Assembly: GCF_014236855.1 (NCBI RefSeq)
Contig: NZ_CP051261.1
Location: 5,182,418 to 5,246,417, forward strand
DNA: 64,000 nucleotides
Reading direction: 5' to 3'
Source of the DNA: Xanthomonas sp. SI
GTDB lineage: Bacteria > Pseudomonadota > Gammaproteobacteria > Xanthomonadales > Xanthomonadaceae
The notes under the pieces were generated by a model. The model searched no databases. It had not been told where the DNA came from and worked only from the letters and a program-made list of their open reading frames with translations. Positions 40,635 through 47,983 of the stretch are shown here, piece after piece; position 1 is the first letter of the stretch, and every line of letters begins with the position of its first letter. The position numbers were made by a program, and so were the translations under genes.

Positions 40635-40990
40635 GGGAGAGAGCTGCTGACTTCCGGTTGACAAATTTTCTTGCTAAATGTATCACCGTCCCCAGTGCTA
40701 GGAAGCAGTTACTAAGCGGTCTCGGTTTTGGGTAAGGAGCAACCCCACTCAATTTTTGACACAAAATTTCATGGAACCACAGGCAGCTGCCGGTGTGGGG
40801 CCATCTTGTCTTGCGGGCCACGTTTTAGTCAGCGCGCATCTGCGCTTCTAGTTTTATATTCTTATGGCGAGAGGAAATGGATAACTCGACGAGGAGGTGG
40901 CACGATTTTACGGTGGAAATGCGCCGATACCCGAGAACCTTCGCGCTGCTTTTGCCATATTTTCCACTCCAAAAGACGAGAGGATAATAA
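40635..40990. other. 356-bp start of the low-GC island
   Basis: Noticeably A/T-richer than the rest of the window. It has a good plus-strand promoter at 40658-40686. The open frame at 40728-41012 has no ribosome-binding site and no recognisable sequence; it may be debris of an older insertion. Confidence 0.5.
40658..40686 (+). promoter_or_regulatory. Sigma-70 promoter reading into the island
   Basis: TTGACA (40658-40663), a 17-bp A/T-rich spacer and TATCAC (40681-40686). The -35 is a perfect consensus and the spacing ideal. It lies just upstream of the mutM start on the other strand and reads towards the 98-aa secreted protein gene. Confidence 0.65.
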
Positions 40991-41287
40991 ATGCGTCTCT
41001 TCTGGGTACTGATTATATTAGCGATTCCTAGCATGGCTGTTGCGAGAAACTGCAAGACTACGCTTGGGGTTGATAAGAACCCACCATCTGAAGTCAAGCT
41101 TCAAGTGGAGAAACTCGGATTGAGTAATTTTCAGCTAATCGATCGAACGGCTTGCAAGAAAACGATCCGTTGGTTCGCGATACCTGAAAAATACACAGCC
41201 AACGCTCCGAGACCTCCGGGTTCAGAGCATTGGCTCATACTTGATATAAAAAGCCGAGAAGTTGAATTCATCCCAGCGCCAGGCTGA
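40991..41287 (+). CDS. Small secreted hypothetical protein
   Basis: A 98-aa protein of unknown function. GAGAGGATAATAA precedes the ATG, a good Shine-Dalgarno sequence at the right distance. A signal peptide spans about residues 1-18 (FWVLIILAIPSMAVA). The mature part is about 80 residues, with two Cys (about 21 and 55) that could form a disulfide, and a C-terminal SEHWLILDIKSREVEFIP strand-rich block. Codon use is A/T-rich compared with all neighbours, which points to recent transfer. I recognise no family; a periplasmic immunity or inhibitor protein is one possibility. Confidence 0.7.
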   Translation: MRLFWVLIILAIPSMAVARNCKTTLGVDKNPPSEVKLQVEKLGLSNFQLIDRTACKKTIRWFAIPEKYTANAPRPPGSEHWLILDIKSREVEFIPAPG

Positions 41288-41598
41288 CAACTAGATATGT
41301 AAAAATCAACTAAGTTATTACAGCTAGAGTTGCTTGAAATCACTTCTTACTCTGATCGTAGCGGTGTCGCCCAAAAATGGACCAGAGGGAATATCTTTTT
41401 GAATTAAATATTTTCTTTGGCAACTTTGATCGTCCACACGCCTCCCGATTCTCACCCGACGCCTGCGTCTGCGTGGATCACAGGCGCTGGGCGGAGACAT
41501 GCCAGTACGCGCAAGCGGAGCTTGCCTGCAGAAGCATCGCATTGGAACCTCCCATATCCGTTAAGGAAGCACGCTTTTTTTGAAGGAGAGTTGGAGCA
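41288..41598. other. 311-bp intergenic region in the island
   Basis: A/T-rich at first, becoming GC-richer towards 41500. Short frames (41377-41583 and 41417-41602) have no clear Shine-Dalgarno sequence and no recognisable motifs. GAAGGAGAG at 41582-41590 is the ribosome-binding region of the next gene. Confidence 0.5.
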
Positions 41599-42612
41599 AT
41601 GAGCTGGACAAAGCACCGCGTGTTGTCTGCGTTTCTATTTATCGCCGCGTTGACGCTTTCCACGCTGGCATCGAGCGAAGAGATACAGGAACGCACATCG
41701 ATTCTCGATAGTACGAAGGAGGCACTCAAGAAGGACGACTTCGCAACGCTCGAGCGACAAGCCAAGCAGTTTCGAACGCAGCAGGACCGTACCTCCAGCG
41801 GCGTCTGGAAATTGAGTGTGCTGCATGGCGGCGTCAATCGCTATTTCCTCATAGGTACGTACGACGAGGCCACATGGGCGGAAAAGGAACAGACCGCCAA
41901 ACGCTGGATCGCGGCATATCCGAAGTCTCCGACCGCACGGTTGGCGTACGCGGAGTGGCTGTCCAGACGCGCCTGGAGCCATCGCGGCGGGGGCTATGCG
42001 AATACGGTTCGACCGGAGGACTGGGCACCGTTCAGAGCCGGAATCGAGGCGACGAGACGCTATCTGGAGGACAACAAGAAGATCGCATCGTCGGATCCGG
42101 AGTGGTACGTCAAGATGGAATCCGTCGCCAAGGCGCAGCAGTGGGACGATGCCCGTTTCCAGACCTTGATCGATGAAGCGATGACGCGGTATCCCGAGTA
42201 CTACGAGATATATTTCCACGCGATCGAGTTCTATTCGCCAAAATGGGGAGGCAGTGCGGCCGACATCGAACGGTTCACCAGGATGGCGATGGAGCGCACT
42301 CGTGCGCGGGAAGGGAAAGGGCTGTACGCACGCATCTATTGGTACGCCTCGCAATCGGTCTACGACGAACGACTGTTCAGCGAGTCGCTTGCGCGCTGGT
42401 CGACCATGCGTGCGGGGATCGACGATGTGCTCAAGGTCTATTCGGATGAGTGGAACCTGCAGAATTTTGCCCGCTTCGCCTGCCTCGCTCGCGATCGCGA
42501 AAAGGCCTTCGAACTGATTGGACGCGTGCGGGGCCCGACCTACATCATGGTCTGGAACAACGAAGAAAATTTTCAGCGTTGCAAGAGCTGGGCATTGCAG
42601 AGCGTCATCTAA
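41599..42612 (+). CDS. Secreted DUF4034-like protein
   Basis: A 337-aa exported protein. GGAGAGTTGGAGCA precedes the ATG. The signal peptide covers about residues 1-25 (LSAFLFIAALTLSTLASS). The mature protein is helical, with a DDFATLERQAKQFR start, WIAAYPKSPTARLAYAEWLSRRAW and a central ARIYWYASQSVYD block that resembles DUF4034/TPR-like proteins; the assignment is tentative. Codon use is less GC-biased than the chromosomal backbone, like the preceding 98-aa gene. The two are the only convincing genes of the island and probably arrived together. Confidence 0.75.
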   Translation: MSWTKHRVLSAFLFIAALTLSTLASSEEIQERTSILDSTKEALKKDDFATLERQAKQFRTQQDRTSSGVWKLSVLHGGVNRYFLIGTYDEATWAEKEQTAKRWIAAYPKSPTARLAYAEWLSRRAWSHRGGGYANTVRPEDWAPFRAGIEATRRYLEDNKKIASSDPEWYVKMESVAKAQQWDDARFQTLIDEAMTRYPEYYEIYFHAIEFYSPKWGGSAADIERFTRMAMERTRAREGKGLYARIYWYASQSVYDERLFSESLARWSTMRAGIDDVLKVYSDEWNLQNFARFACLARDREKAFELIGRVRGPTYIMVWNNEENFQRCKSWALQSVI

Positions 42613-42685
42613 GCGTCAGCGGTGGACGGCGGCGTCAGGCAACGGTGAGGAGACACATCGAACTTACCTGCAGAACGAAACGACC

Positions 42686-42811
42686 ATGCGCTCTTCCTCG
42701 CACCGTAAACTGGCCGCGATGTACTGCTTTCTCGCCTTGCCGATGCTCGGTATTCGAAGCGATGCGACCGCCGTCTGTTTCCTTTCGATGGCGCTGCTGC
42801 ACTTTCCTTAG
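42686..42811 (+). CDS. Possible 41-aa small hydrophobic peptide or gene remnant
   Basis: An ATG at 42686 opens 41 codons (MRSSSHRKLAAMYCFLALPM...) with a short hydrophobic core, 73 bp after the DUF4034-like gene. It lacks a good Shine-Dalgarno sequence. It could be a truncated signal peptide left from a deleted neighbour. Low confidence. Confidence 0.25.
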   Translation: MRSSSHRKLAAMYCFLALPMLGIRSDATAVCFLSMALLHFP

Positions 42812-42894
42812 GTGCCAAATCGTCCAGGTGACGGAACCCACGTCTCAAGACCCGCGCAAAGACACGGCATAGACGACACGGGCAGGTCAACCTC

Positions 42895-43293
42895 TCACTG
42901 CGGCGGCGCCGCCAGCTCCCTGGCGCTGAGGTAACCATCGCCATTGCTGTCCTGCTTGCGAAAGCGCGCAGTCAAAGTCGCCTGGTGCTGGGCGCGGCTG
43001 ATCGGCTTGCCGCGGCCGCCGGGGAGTTCCGTGGCGCTGAGCACACCGTCGTGGTCGAGGTCGCGGGCGTCGAAGGCGTAGCTCATCCAGGCCAGGTATT
43101 CGTCCAGGCTGACGCGGCCGTCGCCGTCGCGGTCCATGCGCTGCAGGTAGCTGCCGGTGCTGTCGACGACCTGCGCGCCGGCGGTGGCGATCACAGCGCT
43201 GAGTGCGACAGCCAGCAGCGCGCGCAGCGCCATGAACGACGAACGCCGCACGAGGCGGCGTTCGCGAAGCGGCTGCAGGAGAGGGCGGGTCAT
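42895..43293 (-). CDS. Secreted EF-hand calcium-binding protein
   Basis: A 132-aa protein with three EF-hand loops: DRDGDGRVSLDE (about 54-65), DLDHDGVLSATE (about 78-89) and DSNGDGYLSARE (about 115-126), so calcium binding is likely. The ATG at 43293 overlaps the desaturase stop by 4 bp (ATGA), which supports coupling; a second ATG at 43233 directly precedes a clean signal peptide (MALRALLAVALSAVIATAGA) and might be the real start. Predicted periplasmic. The pairing with a membrane desaturase is unexplained. Confidence 0.85.
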   Translation of the reverse strand: MTRPLLQPLRERRLVRRSSFMALRALLAVALSAVIATAGAQVVDSTGSYLQRMDRDGDGRVSLDEYLAWMSYAFDARDLDHDGVLSATELPGGRGKPISRAQHQATLTARFRKQDSNGDGYLSARELAAPPQ

Positions 43294-44486
43294 GCCAGGG
43301 CGTAGCCCTTCAACCGTGCCGCATAGGCCTGCAGGGCGGCGATGCCGCTGGCCTCGGCGTCGTGGCACCAGGCCTGCAGTTGCTTCAGGCGTTCGCTGGC
43401 GTCGTGGCTGCGCGCTTCCAGCAGGGCCGCCAGGCGCGCGCGGTGTTCGACCAGGGTGCGCATGCGCGGGCGCTGCGCGACCCAGTGCTGCAGCTGTTCG
43501 CGCGCATCGGGCTTGAGCCAGCGGCCGTCGTCGACCAAGCCCTTGCGCAGGCGCCGCGGCAGCAGCTGGCGCAGCTTGGCGCCGGCCTGCGCGGCCTCTT
43601 CCTTCAGCGCCGGGGTGAACACATTGCGCTGGTAGTCGGTCATCGCCTGGAAGCGGTGCGAGAGCAGCGCGCGCAGGGTGTCGGCATCGGGCACGGCGAT
43701 GTTGGGGCGCACGTCCAGGGTCGGCGCCACGCGCAGGATCTTGGCAAGGCGCAGCGCGGCCAGCGCGCGGATCGCGACCCAGCCGATGTCCAGTTCCCAG
43801 CGCCGCATCGAGAAGCGCGCGGAACTCGGGAACGCGTGGTGGTTGTTGTGCAGTTCTTCGCCGCCGATCCACAGCGCCCACGGGGTCAGGTTGGTGGAGG
43901 TGTCGGCCGATTCGAAGTTGCGGTAGCCCCACCAGTGGCCGAGGCCGTTGACCACGCCGGCGGCCCAGAACGGGATCCAGGCCATCTGCAGCGCCCACAG
44001 GGCGATGCCGGGCAGGCCGAACAGCAGGAAGTTGAAGGCGAGCAGGGCGATCGGACCCCAGTTCGCGTGCGCGGTGTACAGGCGGCGCTCGATCCAGTCG
44101 TCCGGGGCGCCCTTGCCGTACTGCTCGATGTCGCCGCGCATGGCGCGCGCTTCGCGGTACAGCTCCACGCCACGCCAGAACACGCGGCCGATGCCCTTGG
44201 TCTGCGGGCTGTGCGGATCCTCGTCGGTCTCGACCTTGGCGTGGTGCTTGCGATGGATCGCCACCCACTCCTTGGTGATCATGGAGGTGGTGAACCAGGT
44301 CCAGAAGCGGAACAAGTGCGACAGCAGCGGATGGAAATCGACGCCGCGATGCGCCTGGCTGCGGTGCAGATACAGGGTCACCGCGAAGATGGTCAGCTGG
44401 GTGAACACCAGCAGTACCGCCAGCATGCCCCACCAGCCGACGTCGAGCAGGCCGGTACTGAGGAAGTCGAGGATCGCGTCGGACAT
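43290..44486 (-). CDS. Membrane fatty acid (acyl-CoA/phospholipid) desaturase
   Basis: A 398-aa di-iron desaturase of the delta-9 type. The three His boxes are HRSQAH (41-46), HRKHHA (78-83) and HNNHH (213-217). Hydrophobic segments flank the first box and occur at about 143-180. The C-terminal 150 residues form a charged helical extension rich in Arg and Leu, as in bacterial DesA-like enzymes. It would introduce double bonds into membrane lipid acyl chains, often in response to cold. The ATG 44486 fits the family start. The downstream EF-hand gene is translationally coupled. Confidence 0.93.
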   Translation of the reverse strand: MSDAILDFLSTGLLDVGWWGMLAVLLVFTQLTIFAVTLYLHRSQAHRGVDFHPLLSHLFRFWTWFTTSMITKEWVAIHRKHHAKVETDEDPHSPQTKGIGRVFWRGVELYREARAMRGDIEQYGKGAPDDWIERRLYTAHANWGPIALLAFNFLLFGLPGIALWALQMAWIPFWAAGVVNGLGHWWGYRNFESADTSTNLTPWALWIGGEELHNNHHAFPSSARFSMRRWELDIGWVAIRALAALRLAKILRVAPTLDVRPNIAVPDADTLRALLSHRFQAMTDYQRNVFTPALKEEAAQAGAKLRQLLPRRLRKGLVDDGRWLKPDAREQLQHWVAQRPRMRTLVEHRARLAALLEARSHDASERLKQLQAWCHDAEASGIAALQAYAARLKGYALA

Positions 44487-44627
44487 TGCCAGAACTCCAG
44501 GCCGGTGAAGGCGTGCGCCAGGTTGGTATAGGAGACATGATGGGGCCAGTGGCGGCAAACTTCACCCATCGCCTGCGTACGGTATTCAGCCGCTGCGCGC
44601 TCTTGATCACAGAACGGTTTCACTTCC

Positions 44628-45470
44628 ATGTCCGTCGCCATCCCCGATGCAACTCCCATGCCGGCCGCCGCGCCGCTGATCGAACTGGACCGCGCCAGCG
44701 TGGTGCGCGGCCAGGTGCGCGTGCTGCACGAGCTAAGCCTGCGCATCGCGCTCGGCCAGCACACCGCGTTGCTCGGCCCGAACGGCTGCGGCAAGTCCTC
44801 GTTCATCAAGCTGATCACGCGTGAGCTGTATCCGCTGGCGCGCGCCGGCGAAGCCGCGCCGGTGCAGGTGCTGGGCCAGAGCCGCTGGCAGGTGGACCGG
44901 CTGCGCAGCCAGTTGGGCATCGTCACCGGCGACCTCAGCGTCAATCTCGCCGACATGCCTGGGCTGGACGTGGAGAGCGCGGTGCTGTCCGGCTTCTTCG
45001 CCAGCTACGTGGTGCCGCCGCATCGCGAGGTGACCCAGGCCATGCGCGACCGCGCACGCGAGGCGCTGCAGCTGGCGCATGCGTTGCCGCTGCTGCAGCG
45101 GCCGTACGCGGAGCTGTCGGCCGGCGAGACCCGGCGCGTACTGATCGCACGGGCATTGGTCAACCGGCCGCAGGCGCTGCTGCTGGACGAACCCAGCACC
45201 GGGCTGGATCTGATCGCGCGCCAGCATTTGCTGGCGACGATGCGCGGCCTCGCCCGCCAGGGCATCACCCTGGTGCTGGTGACCCACCACATCGAGGAGA
45301 TCGTGCCGGAGATCGATCGGGTGATCCTGCTGCGCGGCGGCCACGTGTACGCCGACGGCACACGCGAGGAACTGCTGGCCGATGCGCCGCTATCGGCGGT
45401 GTTCGGCGGCCCGGTGCGGGTGCGCCGCGATGGTGCGACCTATAGCGCTAGCGTGGCCGAGGTGGAATAG
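44628..45470 (+). CDS. ABC transporter ATP-binding protein
   Basis: A 280-aa ABC ATPase. Walker A is GPNGCGKSS (50-58), the signature is LSAGETRR, Walker B is ALLLDEPSTGLD, and the switch is VTHHIEE. There is no membrane or permease gene nearby, so its partner is unknown. The sequence resembles ModF/YlmA-type stand-alone ATPases. The start ATG is at 44628 (MSVAIPDATP); a shorter form is possible at codon 11. It is divergent from the desaturase with a 141-bp gap. Confidence 0.88.
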   Translation: MSVAIPDATPMPAAAPLIELDRASVVRGQVRVLHELSLRIALGQHTALLGPNGCGKSSFIKLITRELYPLARAGEAAPVQVLGQSRWQVDRLRSQLGIVTGDLSVNLADMPGLDVESAVLSGFFASYVVPPHREVTQAMRDRAREALQLAHALPLLQRPYAELSAGETRRVLIARALVNRPQALLLDEPSTGLDLIARQHLLATMRGLARQGITLVLVTHHIEEIVPEIDRVILLRGGHVYADGTREELLADAPLSAVFGGPVRVRRDGATYSASVAEVE

Positions 45471-45843
45471 GCGGGTGCGCGGGCTTGTGGTCTGCGTACT
45501 GCCGTCGACGCTGGTCTTTCATGGCCAGCAGTGTGTGGGCTGGACATGCCGTCGAGACATCGGTGCCGATGCTTCCACTCGACCTGGTGTGCCGATGACT
45601 TCGTTCGTCGCGGCTGAAGCCGCTCCTACAATGGCGTGATGGCGTTGCTGCATCGGCCAACATCCGAGAAGGCTAGATCGGCTAGCCTCTCTCCGCATCC
45701 GGTTGTACCGCGGGCAACACACCTATGGGAGCTACTTCAGTCGCGACGCGCGGTCCCGACACGCCATCGCAACTGAAGTCCTTCCGACACCACCACGTCT
45801 GCTCCCACCGCTCGCCAATCGCAGAAATCTGCTCCGAAACCCG
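45471..45843. other. 373-bp intergenic region with REP elements
   Basis: Contains a REP unit at 45607-45630 (reverse), a variant at 45724-45747 (forward, GGGAGCTACTTCAGTCGC) and a degenerate one near 45768-45791. No gene is seen. Confidence 0.65.
45607..45747. repeat. REP doublet between ABC ATPase and MFS genes
   Basis: An R unit (45607-45630, GTCGCGGCTGAAGCCGCTCC) and an F variant (45724-45747) form one R-F doublet of the same kind as the array at 32319-32607. Confidence 0.8.
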
Positions 45844-47478
45844 CTAGCCGCCACGTCCATCGGCAGCCGGCGGTTGCGCCTGATGCAGGTCCAGCGCCAG
45901 GAAGTGGTGCACCGCCGGCCGCTCCGGGCCGATGTGATAGCGCAGCGCGGCCTCCTGCAGGTCGGCGTCGGCATGCGACACGCGCTGGTGCTGGCGCAGG
46001 TGCTCGGCCCAGGATTCGACCAGGAACCATTCCATCACCCGCTCCGGCTCGTTGCTGTGCTCGGTGATGCCCCAGGCGTAGGCGCCGTCGCGGCGCCGCT
46101 CCTGCGACAGCTCGCGCAAGGCGTGCAGGAACGGCGGCCGGTCGGAAGCGCGCACGCGGTATTCGATCTGCACCATGACCGGGCCGCGGTCGTGCGCCAC
46201 CGGTGCATTGAGCAAAGGTTCGGGCCAGTGGTTGGACGGCTGCAGGTCGGCCTCGCCCTTGGGCAGGCGCAGGCGATGGAACACCAACGCGACCAGCAGC
46301 AGCGCGCCGGCGCCGAGCAGCAGCGTGGCGGCGATGCCGAGCTGCGCGGCGATCAAGCCCCAGGCCAGGCTGCCGCCGGCCATCGCGCCATTGAACACGG
46401 TCAGGTACACCGCCAGGCCGCGGCCGCGCACCCAGTTCGGCAGCACCGCCTGGGCCACGCCGTTGAGCGTGGTCAGCGCCACGATCCAGCCGACGCCGAG
46501 CACCAGCAGCAACAGCACCGCGACCGTCTTTGACGGCGTGGCCGCCAGCGCTGCCATCACCGCCGCGGTCAGCACAGCGGCCAGCAGCACCAGGCCATCG
46601 GCGTCCAGGCGCTTGCGCAACTGCGGCAGCACGATCGCGCCGAGGATCGCGCCGACTCCGACCGCGCCGAGCAGCACGCCGTAGAACCCGGCGCTGCCGC
46701 CGAGCATGCGCCGCGCCACCAGCGGCAGCAGCGCCCACACCGAGCTGGCGAACACGAAGAACACCGCCGCGCGCAGCAGCACCACGTGCAGTTCGCGGCT
46801 GGCGCGGGCGTAGCGCAGGCCGGCACGGAAAGCGCCGAAGAACTGCTCGGACAGGCCGCTGTCGGCGACCTTGGCGCGCGGCCACCACAGCAGCGCGGCC
46901 ACCACGAACACGTAGCTGAGCACGTCGCTGGCGTAGGCGGCGGCCGCGCCCAGGCTGGCCAGCAGCAGGCCGCCGCCGGCCGGGCCCAGCGCGCGGGCGA
47001 TGTTGATGCCCAGCGAGTTCAGCGCCACCGCATTCTTCAGGTCCGCGCGCGGCACCAGTTCCGGCACGATCGCCTGCCAGGTCGGCCCCATCAGCGCGCT
47101 GCCGATGCCGCCGACGAAGGTCAGCGCGACCAGGTACTCGACAGTGAGCGCGCCGGTCCTGGACAGCAGCAGCAGGCTGGCGCTGACGCTGGCCAGCAGC
47201 AGCTGCACGCAGATCAGGAAGCGGCGCCGGTCGAGGATGTCCGACAGCACCCCGGCGGGAATCGCCAGCAGGAACACCGGCAGCGTCGCCGCGGTCTGCA
47301 TCAGCGCCACCGCAGCGGGATTGTCGGACAGGTCGGTGACCAGCCAGGAACTGGCGACGTCGCGCATGAAGCTGCCGACGTTGCCGAGCACGGTGGCCGC
47401 CCACAGCACCGCGAACACGCGATGCCGCAGCGGGGCGAAGCTGCCGGTCGCCGGCGCGGGCGCGGTGGACTCAGCCAT
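45844..47478 (-). CDS. MFS exporter with C-terminal dimeric alpha-beta barrel domain
   Basis: A 544-aa protein. Residues about 15-410 carry about twelve hydrophobic segments of an EntS/DUF894-like major facilitator (start APLRHRVFAVLWAATVLGNVG; GPTWQAIVPELVPR loop). The last 125 residues (from about 415) are soluble and read like an antibiotic-biosynthesis-monooxygenase (ABM) dimeric barrel: VMVQIEYRVRASDRPPFLHAL, YAWGITEHSNEPERVMEWFLVESWAEHLRQHQR. The fusion suggests a transporter that also binds or modifies its substrate. The ATG overlaps the DoxX stop by 8 bp (ATGGCTGA). It is the last gene of the minus-strand cluster. Confidence 0.88.
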   Translation of the reverse strand: MAESTAPAPATGSFAPLRHRVFAVLWAATVLGNVGSFMRDVASSWLVTDLSDNPAAVALMQTAATLPVFLLAIPAGVLSDILDRRRFLICVQLLLASVSASLLLLSRTGALTVEYLVALTFVGGIGSALMGPTWQAIVPELVPRADLKNAVALNSLGINIARALGPAGGGLLLASLGAAAAYASDVLSYVFVVAALLWWPRAKVADSGLSEQFFGAFRAGLRYARASRELHVVLLRAAVFFVFASSVWALLPLVARRMLGGSAGFYGVLLGAVGVGAILGAIVLPQLRKRLDADGLVLLAAVLTAAVMAALAATPSKTVAVLLLLVLGVGWIVALTTLNGVAQAVLPNWVRGRGLAVYLTVFNGAMAGGSLAWGLIAAQLGIAATLLLGAGALLLVALVFHRLRLPKGEADLQPSNHWPEPLLNAPVAHDRGPVMVQIEYRVRASDRPPFLHALRELSQERRRDGAYAWGITEHSNEPERVMEWFLVESWAEHLRQHQRVSHADADLQEAALRYHIGPERPAVHHFLALDLHQAQPPAADGRGG

Positions 47479-47890
47479 GCGCACGCTCGCGCAGGTCGTG
47501 CCAGGCCACCAGCACGAAGCCGCCGACCAGGCCGAGGTGTTCGTAGAACGCGTTCATCGCCGCGAAGCGTTGCATGCCGCTCATCTCCCAATAGCGGTTG
47601 GCCACGCACGCGGCCCCCAGGGTGAAACCGGCCAGGGCCAGTGCGCCCAGCCAACGATACGCGCCGCTGAGAATCAGCAGCGACGCGCCCAGTTCCAGCA
47701 CGATCACCGCCGCCGCCAGCGGCGCGGCCGGCGCCATGCCGAAATGCACCATCTCCGCCACCGCGCCGTCGAAGGCGAAGGCCTTGACCAGCCCGCCCTG
47801 CAGATAGGCCGCGCATAGCCCGAGCAGCGCCAGCCAGCGCAGCCAGGCTGGCGTCAGGCGCGTGCCGATCGAACGGGTCGCCTCATGCAT
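47471..47890 (-). CDS. DoxX-family membrane protein
   Basis: A 139-aa membrane protein with four hydrophobic helices (about 17-34, 48-72, 78-95, 115-130). DoxX-like proteins are linked to oxidative or sulfur-stress functions and often accompany detoxification enzymes; here no activity can be assigned. The start is MHEATRS (ATG 47890); another in-frame ATG does not exist closer to the helices. It overlaps the MFS gene by 8 bp and follows the amidohydrolase after 93 bp. Confidence 0.85.
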   Translation of the reverse strand: MHEATRSIGTRLTPAWLRWLALLGLCAAYLQGGLVKAFAFDGAVAEMVHFGMAPAAPLAAAVIVLELGASLLILSGAYRWLGALALAGFTLGAACVANRYWEMSGMQRFAAMNAFYEHLGLVGGFVLVAWHDLRERAHG

Positions 47891-47983
47891 GGCGCACGCT
47901 CCGCGCGATGCTGGCGGTGAGCGATACGTTCTGCGCACCGATGCCGGCCCGCGTGCCCATCGCGCCCATCGCGCTCCTCCGGC

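Noticed and set aside
40728..41012. 94-codon frame at the start of the low-GC island
   Set aside because: No ribosome-binding site, overlaps the well-supported start at 40991 and has random-looking composition.
45450..45462. Second XylR-type box (TATAGCGCTAGC)
   Set aside because: It lies inside the ABC ATPase coding sequence, lacks the TGGTA/TACCA arms and is far from the xylan genes.
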